Origin: an uncultured SAR116 cluster alpha proteobacterium
GTDB lineage: Bacteria > Pseudomonadota > Alphaproteobacteria > Puniceispirillales > Puniceispirillaceae
Assembly: GCA_902623185.1 (NCBI GenBank)
Contig: CACNSW010000004.1
Location: 18,904 to 82,903, forward strand
Direction: 5' to 3'
Length of the DNA stretch: 64,000 nt
A model generated the notes under the pieces. That model had not been told where the DNA came from. It worked only from the letters and a program-made list of their open reading frames with translations, and did not search any database. Positions 18,442 through 29,415 of this stretch are shown in pieces. Positions within the stretch are counted from its first letter, which is position 1, and each line of letters opens with the position of its first letter. The position numbers were made by a program, and so were the translations under genes.

Positions 18442-19293
18442 ATGGAAAATTTAATGTCTATCCATGATTTTACCCGAGACGAATTAATGGCCTACCTTGC
18501 TTGGCAAGTGGCGTGTGGAGCTGATGAGGCGCTTAGCAATGAGGTGACGCACAGTCAAGCGTTTGTCCCAATGAAGTCCTTTCTTGCAGGTATATCCGGC
18601 GCTGGTCAGGCTATTGCAAAGACTCGCTCGGTCGTTATGAATCATGAAGCCCCCTCATTGGCCCAAACAAGCCAATTGTCACAAAAATCCTCGTTATCAC
18701 CTGTTGATCAAAAAACAGATCAGTTGACCAATATCACCTCGCTCGACGCACTACACAGCGCGCTTGAAAATCTTGAGGGATGTGCATTGAAGAACACGGC
18801 AAGCAATCTGGTTTTCTGTGATGGCAATCCGGGCGCACGCGTGATGATTGTTGGCGAAGCTCCCGGCCGCGATGAAGACCGCGTTGGCCTACCCTTCGTG
18901 GGCTCCGCGGGCCAACTGCTTGATAGGATGCTTGCGAGTATTGGTCTGGACAGATCGGCGGTCTACATTACTAATCTCCTGCCTTGGCGGCCACCCGGAA
19001 ACCGGGCGCCAACCGCTGAGGAAACAATACTTCTGTTACCTTATTTGCTTCGTCATATACAACTGGCAAGACCTGAATTTCTGTTGATACTAGGTGGCTC
19101 GTCTGCAAAAGCGCTGCTTGACACAAAGCACGGTATATTGAAATTGCGCGGCGTCTGGCGTGATGTTGATTTTGGAAATGGTTTTAATCGGCCAACGCTG
19201 GCTAGTTTACACCCAGCGTATCTGTTGCGCTCGCCAGCGCAAAAACGCTTGTCTTTTGAGGATTTGCTCTCACTCCGCGCAAGACTTGCTTAG
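18442..19293 (+). CDS. Family-4-type uracil-DNA glycosylase, lacking most Fe-S cysteines
   Basis: Probable base-excision repair enzyme that removes uracil from DNA. The catalytic motif A GEAPGRDED and motif B HPAYLLR are intact, with RPPGNRAPTAEE between them. Of the four 4Fe-4S cysteines of classical family-4 enzymes only one (GCALK) remains; the positions usually seen as KCRPPGNR and the following Cys are Trp and Leu here. The protein is therefore a cluster-less alphaproteobacterial subtype, or one with altered metal binding. The first ~95 residues are variable. Start ATG 18442 or 18454; neither has a strong ribosome-binding site. Confidence 0.85.
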   Translation: MENLMSIHDFTRDELMAYLAWQVACGADEALSNEVTHSQAFVPMKSFLAGISGAGQAIAKTRSVVMNHEAPSLAQTSQLSQKSSLSPVDQKTDQLTNITSLDALHSALENLEGCALKNTASNLVFCDGNPGARVMIVGEAPGRDEDRVGLPFVGSAGQLLDRMLASIGLDRSAVYITNLLPWRPPGNRAPTAEETILLLPYLLRHIQLARPEFLLILGGSSAKALLDTKHGILKLRGVWRDVDFGNGFNRPTLASLHPAYLLRSPAQKRLSFEDLLSLRARLA

Positions 19294-19303
19294 GATTTTG
19301 CCC

Positions 19304-21157
19304 ATGCAAAATAATCAACATTGTAAGTCGCCCTGCTGGAGAATGTTATCTGTTCGCTTATTTATTTGGCTTGGCTGCGTTTTTGCAGGTTTTTTTGTTT
19401 TGTCTCCACAAATATCGGCTTCCGAGCAGGCCACATCTCTACCACAACCTCTCAGCGATTTTGATGTGGCGCAATATCAGCGGCTTTTCCATCTGCAGGA
19501 AATCGGCCGTATGAAACAGGCGGTCCGTGAGGCTGGCCGTGTGGAAAATGACATACTGATGGGCCATGTGCTGTCAAAACGCTACTTGCACCCAACAGCT
19601 TGGCGATCTACATACAAGCAGCTTTACCGCTGGCTTCGGCTCTATAATGATCATCCGGATGCGAGCCGTATCTATTGGCTAGCCAAACGCCGTCGCCCTG
19701 GAAATACAAAGGCACCTGTAGAACCCAAAGCTGGGTATCTAAATGGATTTGGGCTGACCTCGCAGAATGAATATCGTCCGCCGATTCCGGTCAGTTCAGC
19801 TGGCCGGGCATCGCCAAGGACAACAAGCCGCATTGCACGGGAAGTCCGCCGAGCTATTCGCCGTGGCTGGCCAACAGGGGCGTTGAAAGTCGTCAATGAT
19901 CCAAAAAACAGGCGCTATCTAACAAAGGCTGAGGAAACCCAGTTGCTTGGTGAAATCGCCCATGCCTATTTTATTTTTGGACTTGATCAAAAAGCGATCC
20001 GCGAGGCACGGCATGCGATTGGCGTGGACCAGGAATCTGCATTTATGGGTTATTGGGCTGGCGGTTTGGCTGCTTGGCGTAGTGGGCAATATGATTTGGC
20101 TGGGCAGTTTTTCAGATTGCTTGCAGAACAGGAAAGTGTTTTCGATGAGTTGCGAAGTGCAGCGGCTTTTTGGGCGCAGCGTGTGGCGCTACGTCAGGGC
20201 AGGCCGCAGGAGGCTGCAAGGTTTCTTGATCTGTCGGCAAGTGTGCAAACTGGGTTTTATGGCGTCATTGCTCGACAGGCCACTGGCCAACAAATCGATA
20301 TTTCATTCAACTTGCCAGAAAACAATCCATCTTTCCTAATTTGGCTTAGTAAACAGAAAGGTGGTCAGCGGCTTTTCGCTCTTGTTCAGATTGGTCTGAT
20401 TAATGACGCCGAGCGGGAAATGCGCTATCTGTGGGGTGACGTTCCCATCCATATGTTGCCCTCAGCATTGCGTTTTGCAATCGATAATGGGATGGCGGGC
20501 CTTGCATATCGCGTTGGCGCATTGATGGGAAAGAATGAAGGAAAAATTTGGTATGGAGCGCTCTATCCTGTGCCAAAATTTGAGACTGAATTCACTGTAG
20601 ACCAGGCGCTTGTCTGGGCAATTGCGCGCCAGGAATCCGGGTTCAACCCGCTTGCAAAGAGCCGTGCAAAGGCGGCGGGACTGATGCAGATTATGCCCTC
20701 TACAGCATCGTTTATTACGCGAAAACGTTCCTACCGTTCGCATGACCGGCATTTGCTGCTCAACCCTGTAATCAATCTGGAAATCGGTCAGCGTTATATC
20801 CATCATCTTCTTGAGGAGCCGGTGATTGATCGCTCGCTTGTGAAATTGCTTGCCGCCTACAATGGCGGCCCGGGCAACCTCAGCAAATGGCTGCGCAAGG
20901 TTGATCATCAGGATGACCCTTTCCTTCTTATCGAGTCCATTCCCTCACGTGAAACACGCTCCTATATAAAGAGCGTTATAACCAATCTGTCGATGTATCG
21001 GTTGCAATTTGGAGAGTCTGCGCCATCCCTACGAGCACTTGCCGCAGGTGGACGCGGAACTTTTGTTTCGTTGATTGATGAATCTGGGTTAAAGACGGAG
21101 CTCATGGAAAACAGGCAGGTTTTAATCAAGAAGGAAGGTAACAGCCATGCGCAGTAG
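19304..21157 (+). CDS. Soluble lytic murein transglycosylase (Slt family)
   Basis: Periplasmic enzyme that cleaves peptidoglycan glycan strands to 1,6-anhydro ends. A signal peptide (hydrophobic stretch LFIWLGCVFAGFFVLSP, cleavage probably after ISA) is followed by a long alpha-helical U-shaped domain and a C-terminal SLT domain with the catalytic Glu in QESGFNPLAKSRAKAAGLMQ and later AAYNGGPGN. ATG 19304 follows the upstream gene's stop by ten bases; an alternative start is ATG 19343. The product has 617 residues. The end overlaps the next gene by 11 bases. Confidence 0.93.
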   Translation: MQNNQHCKSPCWRMLSVRLFIWLGCVFAGFFVLSPQISASEQATSLPQPLSDFDVAQYQRLFHLQEIGRMKQAVREAGRVENDILMGHVLSKRYLHPTAWRSTYKQLYRWLRLYNDHPDASRIYWLAKRRRPGNTKAPVEPKAGYLNGFGLTSQNEYRPPIPVSSAGRASPRTTSRIAREVRRAIRRGWPTGALKVVNDPKNRRYLTKAEETQLLGEIAHAYFIFGLDQKAIREARHAIGVDQESAFMGYWAGGLAAWRSGQYDLAGQFFRLLAEQESVFDELRSAAAFWAQRVALRQGRPQEAARFLDLSASVQTGFYGVIARQATGQQIDISFNLPENNPSFLIWLSKQKGGQRLFALVQIGLINDAEREMRYLWGDVPIHMLPSALRFAIDNGMAGLAYRVGALMGKNEGKIWYGALYPVPKFETEFTVDQALVWAIARQESGFNPLAKSRAKAAGLMQIMPSTASFITRKRSYRSHDRHLLLNPVINLEIGQRYIHHLLEEPVIDRSLVKLLAAYNGGPGNLSKWLRKVDHQDDPFLLIESIPSRETRSYIKSVITNLSMYRLQFGESAPSLRALAAGGRGTFVSLIDESGLKTELMENRQVLIKKEGNSHAQ

Positions 21158-21710
21158 TGATGACCGGATTGATAAATCCATCACTTTCAAGCCGGTGAAT
21201 ATTGCAGTAATGACAGTGTCTGACTCGCGTACCATGGAGAATGACCGTTCGGGTGATTTGCTGAAATCACGCATCATTGAAGACGGCCACATTTTGATGG
21301 CGCGCGTGATCATTTCTGATGACCAGCCTAAAATTATAGCAAGATTGCAGGAATGGATTGATGATCCGGCAATTGATGTGGTGGTTGCAACGGGTGGCAC
21401 TGGATTGACTGGGCGCGATGTGACACCGGAGGCATTTCGGGCAGTCTTTGACAAGGAAATCGAAGGATTTGGGGAGTTGTTCCGGCATCTATCATTTCTG
21501 AAGATCGGAACGTCAACAGTACAATCACGTGCGCTTGCGGGTGTTGCAGGTGGGACATATTTGTTTGCTCTGCCTGGATCTCCATCAGGATGCCGCGATG
21601 GCTGGGATGATATCTTACGCTATCAGTTAGATATCCGGCACAAGCCCTGTAACTTCGTCGAGATCATGCCTAGGTTGGCCGAGTCTGTAACTCAGCGCCG
21701 TCGCGGATAA
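21147..21710 (+). CDS. moaB: MoaB-like molybdopterin adenylyltransferase
   Basis: Member of the MoaB/Mog family, which adenylylates molybdopterin in cofactor synthesis; some MoaB proteins are inactive relatives. The substrate loops VATGGTGLTGRDVTPEA and ALPGSPSGCRDGWDDIL are intact in 187 residues. It overlaps slt by 11 bases and its stop shares a base with the rnhB start (TAATG). No other molybdenum cofactor gene is in the window. Confidence 0.93.
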   Translation: MRSSDDRIDKSITFKPVNIAVMTVSDSRTMENDRSGDLLKSRIIEDGHILMARVIISDDQPKIIARLQEWIDDPAIDVVVATGGTGLTGRDVTPEAFRAVFDKEIEGFGELFRHLSFLKIGTSTVQSRALAGVAGGTYLFALPGSPSGCRDGWDDILRYQLDIRHKPCNFVEIMPRLAESVTQRRRG

Positions 21711-22351
21711 TGCCCGACCTTAGTTTTGAAAAGCAACATTTGGCGATGGGTGCTGGCCCCGTTATTGGTATTGATGAAGCCGGCCGTGGACCTTGGGCGG
21801 GTCCGGTGACAGCTGCCGCTTTCTGGGTCAACCCTGATTATTTTGACCAGCTTCCACCAGAGCTTAATGATTCAAAAAAGCTCAGTCCAACAAAGCGAGC
21901 CACTATATATGGTACATTGACAAGCGGAGAGCACGTTTTTTCTGTGGCATCGATAGCTGTTTCCAAGATTGATCAGATTGGCATTCTTGGTGCGACTTTG
22001 CTTGCGATGCAGCAGGCTGCCGCACGATTGCAGGAAACCCTGATCAGTCGTCAGCATGGCCTCATCGGACTTTGCCTTGTTGATGGCAATCTTGAGCCGG
22101 CGCTCAAAATGCCAATTAAGACTGTGATTAGAGGGGATGCTCTGTCTTGTTCAATAGCTGCTGCGTCAATCATCGCTAAGCAGACCCGGGATGAGCTAAT
22201 GCGTGATCTCGCCCTCGATTATCCTGTCTATGGTTGGGATACAAATATGGGGTATGGAACCAAAAGTCACTCAGAGGCTCTACTTGTGCATGGTGTAACA
22301 CAACATCACCGCCGCAGCTTCGCACCAATTAGACGGTTGCTGCAAACTTAA
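21710..22351 (+). CDS. rnhB: Ribonuclease HII
   Basis: Cleaves RNA of RNA-DNA hybrids and misincorporated ribonucleotides. The catalytic motif GIDEAGRGPWAGPV (acidic residues D and E) is at residues 20-33, with VDGN and the later AASIIAKQTRDELM typical of type 2 RNase H. The 213-residue length is usual. ATG 21710 overlaps the moaB stop. In Caulobacter and relatives rnhB also lies directly upstream of ccrM, which supports the ccrM assignment of the next gene. Confidence 0.95.
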   Translation: MPDLSFEKQHLAMGAGPVIGIDEAGRGPWAGPVTAAAFWVNPDYFDQLPPELNDSKKLSPTKRATIYGTLTSGEHVFSVASIAVSKIDQIGILGATLLAMQQAAARLQETLISRQHGLIGLCLVDGNLEPALKMPIKTVIRGDALSCSIAAASIIAKQTRDELMRDLALDYPVYGWDTNMGYGTKSHSEALLVHGVTQHHRRSFAPIRRLLQT

Positions 22352-22517
22352 CCAAGCTTGCTCTTTTAGGAGTGAAAACGCCATATTTGACGACACACCC
22401 TTAAAAAAGATGGTGATGGGCTATCACGAGTGTTTGAAACGATGCTTAGTTTGGCGTTAACCTACTAGATGAGTGCTGTTGGCCATACAAACATACAATA
22501 TGTTGTGAACACTTTAA

Positions 22518-22639
22518 TGTTAACTCTTAACATGTTGACTTTACGTCATAATATGATTCTTTTATGAGTAACCCAAAACAACAAATCGTCGCTTGCTATA
22601 AGAAGATTGGAGTTGAATCGTAGAAAAAATCAATCTTCT
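22518..22639 (+). promoter_or_regulatory. ccrM promoter and leader with two GANTC sites and a leader hairpin
   Basis: The 311-base gap between rnhB and ccrM holds a candidate sigma-70 promoter, TTAACA (22527-22532) and TAATAT (22549-22554) spaced by 16. The -35 overlaps a dyad TGTTAA-CTC-TTAACA (22518-22532), reminiscent of CtrA TTAA half-sites but without the canonical seven-base spacing. GANTC methylation sites follow at 22555-22559 and 22615-22619. The second is in the loop of a perfect 9-bp stem (AGAAGATTG 22601-22609 with CAATCTTCT 22631-22639). In Caulobacter ccrM transcription is known to be affected by GANTC sites in its leader; the same logic here is inferred. Confidence 0.5.
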
Positions 22640-22659
22640 GGCGAGAGATGGGAGCGTAG

Positions 22660-23742
<1,083 letters not shown>

Positions 23743-23844
23743 GAGCCTAATATTAAGCCGGTAAGGGATATCGTAAAAATTTGAGGTAGCGACCGTCGAA
23801 TTTAGATAGATGCCTTCAAAACAACGCCCTTTGTTTACTAACAT

Positions 23845-25188
23845 ATGTCAAAAATTTGTTATTTTCTTTCAATTACGAATTTTTCTATTTGGATCATGAT
23901 GGTATTTTCTCCCCAAATGACTGAACAGGTTGTTCAGATTCGTCAACGCGCTGGAAGGCGGCAGTTGGTGAATATTACCAGGATGTTGGTATCGCTTTCG
24001 TGTCTGATTGCTGCTGAAATTGCAGTGTCAATGGTTCTGGAGGGTCGGCATTTATTCAACGCGCCTGTTTCGATCAGAAATTCGGCAATGCTTATCACAG
24101 GTATATATCTGATTGAATTTCTTTTTGCTTTACGTATTTCCCGGTGGACGCGTTTTCGTGTTGGGGAACAGCTGTTGTCAATTTGGCTTGCTCTTGGCCT
24201 TGTTGGCATATTTGGTTTGTTATTGTTCCGTCTCCCCTATTCCGTTACCTTCCTTGGGTTAATATATCCCACTGCAACTATTATTCTCCTGTTGTTTGGA
24301 AAGGGCCTTTCGCAGCGTTCAAGCATGCGCATTGGTGTTCCAGCCCAACTGTTTCCGCAGCTTGATAAAGGGACTGGTACTTTTGTTTCCATGGCGAGTG
24401 CATCCTTACCAGTAGACGCTATAGATGCGGTAGTTGTTTCAGATGAACAGTTAAAAGATTCTAGTTGGACGCCTTTCCTATCATGGTGTGCGTTGAACGC
24501 GGTGCCTGTGATAATGTTGCGTGACTATATAGAAGCTCAAACGGGGCGTGTAGATCTTTTGGACTTCACGTTTGATGATCTGTTACGTGTGCGTTCGTCA
24601 GATACATATTTGTTCTCAAAACGGCTTTTTGATGTGGTTGGTAGTCTACTATTTATTATTTTTCTTGGCATTCCGATGCTTTTAGTGGCGCTGCTAATTA
24701 GGTTTGAGACTACTGGTCCAGCCATATTCATGCAGAAACGGGTCGGTTTGGGGGGAACGCCCTTTACCATGTATAAATTCAGGTCGATGGTTCACAACGC
24801 TGAAAGTGGTGGTGCTCAGTTTGCAACAGAGGGCGACAAACGTGTGACGCGTATCGGTAGATTTATAAGGAAATATCGTATTGATGAATTACCGCAGCTT
24901 TTTAACGTACTGCGTGGTGATATGAGCCTTATTGGACCGCGCCCTGAGCAAATGATTTTGCTTGATGGGCTTGTCGAAAAAATTCCGTTTTTTCCTTTTC
25001 GCCATTCAGTGAGGCCTGGAATTACAGGATGGGCGCAGGTTTGTCAGGGTTATGCTTATGATATTGATAGTAGCAGCGAGAAAATTACCTACGATCTCTT
25101 CTACATTAAAAACCTATCTCTTCTTCTTGATATGACGATTATTCTTCGAACGATTAGGATTTTGCTTACAGGTGCTGGTTCGCGCTAG
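23845..25188 (+). CDS. Polyprenyl glycosylphosphotransferase (initiating sugar transferase)
   Basis: Membrane enzyme that moves a sugar phosphate from a UDP-sugar to undecaprenyl phosphate to begin exopolysaccharide or O-antigen synthesis. About four to five hydrophobic segments fill residues 40-150; a soluble segment follows; the C-terminal bacterial sugar transferase domain (about 250-447) begins with KRLFDVVGSLLFIIFLG and has FMQKRVGLGG, MYKFRSMV, KYRIDELPQLFNVLRGDMS, IGPRPE and RPGITGWAQV. The start is uncertain: ATG 23845 has no ribosome-binding site, while ATG 23896 follows a GGA. The transferred sugar cannot be told. Confidence 0.9.
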   Translation: MSKICYFLSITNFSIWIMMVFSPQMTEQVVQIRQRAGRRQLVNITRMLVSLSCLIAAEIAVSMVLEGRHLFNAPVSIRNSAMLITGIYLIEFLFALRISRWTRFRVGEQLLSIWLALGLVGIFGLLLFRLPYSVTFLGLIYPTATIILLLFGKGLSQRSSMRIGVPAQLFPQLDKGTGTFVSMASASLPVDAIDAVVVSDEQLKDSSWTPFLSWCALNAVPVIMLRDYIEAQTGRVDLLDFTFDDLLRVRSSDTYLFSKRLFDVVGSLLFIIFLGIPMLLVALLIRFETTGPAIFMQKRVGLGGTPFTMYKFRSMVHNAESGGAQFATEGDKRVTRIGRFIRKYRIDELPQLFNVLRGDMSLIGPRPEQMILLDGLVEKIPFFPFRHSVRPGITGWAQVCQGYAYDIDSSSEKITYDLFYIKNLSLLLDMTIILRTIRILLTGAGSR

Positions 25189-25679
25189 TGTTTGTTTAAT
25201 CCCGGGTTCAAAAAAGGGACAATGTCGTCGGTTACGCGCCCAAAGGTTAGGAAGAAAAATCATGTTGACGGCGTCTTTTGAAATATCGCCAGTGCCTGAT
25301 TTCTAGTTACCTTTCTGCAACCATAATGCTCCGTGTAGTTGGAATTTGTCACAAAGAGCGATTCATCGGTTATGGAGTTTTCAGATAAATTTATATATGA
25401 AGTGCGCTCTACATACTCAAACAAATAGGATTTTTTCAAAACCTAGCTAGTCAATTTTCTGGCCCGATAGAGAATGATGGCGCACTATTGAGATTAGGAT
25501 AATGGCCGAGTCAAGCATTACAGAGACCGATGCGAGTGTTGATTCCTGATTTTATCGTCAGAGCGAGAACGTATTCGTCAGACATTGTTGTATGGTTGAT
25601 AGAATGGCATTATGGACTTGGGCCATGCTGGCAAAATTTGATGCTTTGATTTGGGAATTTAGCTTTTTTTGGAATAACT
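25189..25679. other. Intergenic region without recognisable gene
   Basis: About 490 bases between the convergent sugar transferase and malate synthase genes. No open frame with a ribosome-binding site, no tRNA, no convincing terminator and no repeat was seen. A T-rich stretch (25661-25670) near the glcB stop lacks a stem. It may be decayed sequence. Confidence 0.5.
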
Positions 25680-27842
25680 TTACATAGCATCAAGGGCTTT
25701 CTTCTCCAGCCGCCTGCGATGCAGAACAGGCTCTGTGTATCCTGAAGGTTGCGTGCGGCCCTCAAAAACAAGATCGCATGCAGCCTGAAAGGCAATAGAT
25801 GTGTCAAAATCATCTGCCATTGGACGGTAAAGTGGATCGCCCTGGTTCTGTTGGTCGACAACACCTGCCATTTCTTTCATGATTTCCATGGCAAGCTGCT
25901 GTGAACAGACGCCATGATGAATCCAGTTCGCAATATGTTGGGAAGAAATTCTCAGGGTTGCTCGGTCCTCCATTAGCCCAACATCGTGTATGTCAGGGAC
26001 CTTTGAGCAGCCGACGCCCTGATCAATCCATCGTACAACGTAGCCAAGAATGCCCTGAGCGTTATTTCGCAATTCTTGATGAATATCATTATCTGACCAT
26101 GTTGGAGGGGATATGGTAGGAACTGACAGGATCTCTGAACGGCTTACTGGTGTGCGTTTCGCAAGCTCTTGCTGTCGTTCAAGCACATTTACTTTATGGT
26201 AATGCAGGGCATGAAGCGTGGCTGCGGTTGGTGAAGGTACCCACGCACAATTAGCGCCCGCCAATGGATGATGAATCTTCTCTTCCATCATCTTGGCCAT
26301 GCGATCTGGCATCGCCCACATCCCCTTTCCGATTTGCGCCTTGCCACCAAGACCGCAGGCAAGCCCGACATCAACATTTCTGCTCTCATAGGCTCTAATC
26401 CACGCCGCATTTTTCATATCTCCTTTGCGGATCATAGCCCCGGCTTCCATCGAAGTGTGGATCTCGTCGCCTGTTCGGTCAAGGAATCCAGTATTGATGA
26501 ACACAACACGCTCACTTGCAACACGGATACATTCCTTTAGATTAATAGTGGTACGGCGCTCCTCATCCATAATCCCTATTTTGATGGTATTTTTATGAAG
26601 ACCCAGAACCTCTTCGACGGCAGCGAAGATTTCTGTGGCGAAGCGCACCTCATCTGGGCCGTGCATTTTAGGCTTTACGATGTAGATAGAGCCATTCGCG
26701 GAATTTGCTTTTCGTTGCAGATCAGGAAGTGCACCGGCAACGGTCATGAAGGCGTCCATTATGCCTTCAGGCACTTCGCTACCATCGGCAAGACGAATGG
26801 CGGGATTAGTCATTAGATGCCCGACATTGCGTACCATCATCAAAGCGCGACCGTGGAGTACTGCTCTGCGACCATCCGAACTTGTGTAGGTGATATTGTC
26901 GACCAGTTTTCGGGTGATAGTTTTGCCAGCCTTTTCGAAAGTGTCCTCAAGTGTTCCTCGCATTAATTGGTTCCAATTATTATAGGCGAGGATTTTATCC
27001 GCTGCATCGACAGCTGCAATTGAGTCCTCGCAATCCATGATGCTTGAAATAGCTGCTTCGGCGCGAACATCACTAATACCCGCAAGATCATTTTTGCCAA
27101 TAGTGCTTGACCGGTCTATCATTATTTGGAAATGCAGTTGATTGTTGTTGAGGATGATTGATTGTGGAGTGGTAGCGTCGCCAGTATAACCCGTGAGCCT
27201 GCTGGGATCAGCAAGCGTTGTCGTATTCTCACCGCATTCGACCATTAGCGTCCCATTTGCGATTCTAAAATTAGTCACGTCGGTCCATGATGCGGTTGCC
27301 AGCGGTGTGGCTTCATCCAGTGTTTTGCGAACATAGGCAATTACTTTTTGGCCACGCGCTGCATCATAGATAGTTGTTTGAACTTTACTTTCTTGGGGGA
27401 CTACGTCAGTCCCATAAAGCGCGTCGTACAGGCTTCCATAGCGCGCATTTGCAGCATTCAGTGCATAGCGTGCGTTGGTGATAGGAACGACTAGCTGTGG
27501 TCCAGCCACACGCGCAATTTCGGCGTCCACATTGTCTGTTGTGACCTTAAAATCAGGACCCTCATCAAGCAGATAGCCTATATCCTTCAAAAATCCTTCA
27601 TAGGCAGCCTGATCGATACCGTTTTGTGCATTGTTTATCAGCCAGCTATCAATCTGGCTCTGCATTTTCTGTCTGATGGCAAGCAATTGCCGGTTGCGCG
27701 GCGCCAACACATGAACAGATTTGTCAAAACCTTCCCAAAAGCTAACAGCGGATATTGAAACACCCCGTAAAAGCTCATTATTGACAAAATTATATAGATC
27801 GGTATCGACAGTCAGATTTCCAAAGTTTGTGAAATTGGGCAT
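25680..27842 (-). CDS. glcB: Malate synthase G
   Basis: Condenses glyoxylate and acetyl-CoA to malate. The 720-residue length marks the monomeric G isoform (the A isoform is about 530). Typical stretches include [55 protein letters not shown] and [22 protein letters not shown] 27842 has GAGGTG upstream. Isocitrate lyase and glycolate oxidase are not in the window, so the glyoxylate source cannot be told. It stands alone inside the polysaccharide region. Confidence 0.97.
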   Translation of the reverse strand: MPNFTNFGNLTVDTDLYNFVNNELLRGVSISAVSFWEGFDKSVHVLAPRNRQLLAIRQKMQSQIDSWLINNAQNGIDQAAYEGFLKDIGYLLDEGPDFKVTTDNVDAEIARVAGPQLVVPITNARYALNAANARYGSLYDALYGTDVVPQESKVQTTIYDAARGQKVIAYVRKTLDEATPLATASWTDVTNFRIANGTLMVECGENTTTLADPSRLTGYTGDATTPQSIILNNNQLHFQIMIDRSSTIGKNDLAGISDVRAEAAISSIMDCEDSIAAVDAADKILAYNNWNQLMRGTLEDTFEKAGKTITRKLVDNITYTSSDGRRAVLHGRALMMVRNVGHLMTNPAIRLADGSEVPEGIMDAFMTVAGALPDLQRKANSANGSIYIVKPKMHGPDEVRFATEIFAAVEEVLGLHKNTIKIGIMDEERRTTINLKECIRVASERVVFINTGFLDRTGDEIHTSMEAGAMIRKGDMKNAAWIRAYESRNVDVGLACGLGGKAQIGKGMWAMPDRMAKMMEEKIHHPLAGANCAWVPSPTAATLHALHYHKVNVLERQQELAKRTPVSRSEILSVPTISPPTWSDNDIHQELRNNAQGILGYVVRWIDQGVGCSKVPDIHDVGLMEDRATLRISSQHIANWIHHGVCSQQLAMEIMKEMAGVVDQQNQGDPLYRPMADDFDTSIAFQAACDLVFEGRTQPSGYTEPVLHRRRLEKKALDAM

Positions 27843-28029
27843 TAGTTCACCTCAAAGCGGCAAGTGCGAGTAGGAAGTAAGGAATAAAACGACTAATCAA
27901 ATCAGATATCGCCAAAGAACAAGTGTGATCGGCGCTAACATAGCGAAAAATTCCATTGAGTCCAATATCCACTCGCTGGTCAATCTAATAGCTGAGGTTT
28001 AGAGATTTTTGTGTTTTGCTTTTTAAGCC

Positions 28030-29415
28030 CTACCTTAGTGAACAGCTAAGACCGGATTCAGATAGCGCTGTTTCAATCTGTAAGATCAAGTGGTCTAAAG
28101 CGTCTGGACACGTTGCTTCAGCTCGGGCAATCAATGCGGCTTCAGTGTTTGAAGCACGAACGAGCCACCATCCGCTAGGGCCAGTTACCCGAACCCCATC
28201 GATTGTGTTGATGTTATTGGACGCATATTTTTGCGCCACCATAGATTGCAATTTTTCCATGACAGTGAATTTTCTGTCATCTGCACAATTGACACGCAAT
28301 TCTGGCGTTGCGTGCTGGTCTGGCATGCCATCCATGAAGGCGGTGATGGATTGACCTGTGCGAACCATCTGCGTGAGGATACGAAGCGCTACATAGATGG
28401 CGTCATCGAATCCGAAATAATCGTCGGAAATGAAGATATGACCTGACATCTCACCAGCCAAAGGTGATCCAGTTTCAGCCATTTTCTTTTTCATATGGCT
28501 GTGTCCCGTTTTCCACATCGCAGCATTTATTCCCGCAGCAGACAGCATATCGAGTGCAAGTTGTGATGATTTGATGTCAAGCAGCATGGTTCTGCCCGGA
28601 TGCCGTTTGGCAACATCTTGGGCAAGGTAGACTGTAAGCAGATCGCCTGGCACCTGCCGACCTTTGGCATCGATGACTCCGATTCGATCACCATCTCCAT
28701 CAAAACCGATTCCTATATCGGCTTTTCTCGATTTGACTTTGGCGCGAAGAATTTCGAGTGTATAAGAATCTACAGGATTGGGATGGTGGTTGGGAAAGGT
28801 TCCGTCAACTTCTGAAAAAAGCACTTCATGTTGCCCCGTTAGCCGACTTACCACCGCGTCAGTAACTGGGCCACTTGCACCATTGCCACAATCCCAGACA
28901 ACCGACAGTCCACCAGCATCAGCTGATTGTAAAATTCTATTTACATAATCGTCAAAAATCGAGAGGGTTTCTCGTTTGCCACCTTTTTGAGATAGAACAC
29001 CTGCGGCGCAAAGCGCGCCAAGGTTTGTAATTTCGTCACCAAAAAATGATTTGCCGTTCATTACCATTTTGAAACCGTTATGCATTGGTGGATTGTGGCT
29101 ACCAGTAACCTGAATAGCCCCACTGGCGCCGAGGTGCGCAGCGGCAAAATACAGCATCGGCGTTGGTCCACATCCAATATCTAACACCTCTGCGCCACCA
29201 TCGACTAAACCTTCTATTAGCGCCGCTGCAAGCTTTGGAGATGAGAGGCGGCCATCGCGACCAACAATGACTTTGTTGCCAAGAGATTTATTTGCAAGGC
29301 AGGCGGCAAATGCGCGGCCGATTGCTATCGCGTCTTCAAAGTTGAGGGTTTCACCCCAAATACCACGGATGTCATAAGCTCGCAAAATGCTGGGGTGAAG
29401 TAAGACCTCATTCAT
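28030..29415 (-). CDS. Phosphomannomutase/phosphoglucomutase
   Basis: Alpha-D-phosphohexomutase converting hexose-6-phosphate and hexose-1-phosphate, feeding GDP-mannose or UDP-glucose synthesis. The active phosphoserine is in VTGSHNPPMHNGFK, the metal loop is GIGFDGDGDRIGVID, the sugar loop GEMSGHIF and the phosphate loop RASNTEA. I chose ATG 29415, which overlaps the galU stop (ATGA) and has AGGACAGG upstream; an ATG seven codons earlier is less likely. 461 residues. Together with galU it would supply glucose-1-phosphate and UDP-glucose. Confidence 0.93.
   Translation of the reverse strand: MNEVLLHPSILRAYDIRGIWGETLNFEDAIAIGRAFAACLANKSLGNKVIVGRDGRLSSPKLAAALIEGLVDGGAEVLDIGCGPTPMLYFAAAHLGASGAIQVTGSHNPPMHNGFKMVMNGKSFFGDEITNLGALCAAGVLSQKGGKRETLSIFDDYVNRILQSADAGGLSVVWDCGNGASGPVTDAVVSRLTGQHEVLFSEVDGTFPNHHPNPVDSYTLEILRAKVKSRKADIGIGFDGDGDRIGVIDAKGRQVPGDLLTVYLAQDVAKRHPGRTMLLDIKSSQLALDMLSAAGINAAMWKTGHSHMKKKMAETGSPLAGEMSGHIFISDDYFGFDDAIYVALRILTQMVRTGQSITAFMDGMPDQHATPELRVNCADDRKFTVMEKLQSMVAQKYASNNINTIDGVRVTGPSGWWLVRASNTEAALIARAEATCPDALDHLILQIETALSESGLSCSLR

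Noticed and set aside
20943..20960. Second parS-like site (CACGTGAAACA) inside the lytic transglycosylase gene
   Set aside because: Only the right half matches; the left half has three mismatches, and the bases are explained by the conserved SRET codons of the enzyme.
22514..22530. Canonical CtrA box upstream of ccrM
   Set aside because: TTAA motifs occur three times but with 2-, 3- and 9-base spacing; the TTAA-N7-TTAA consensus is not met.
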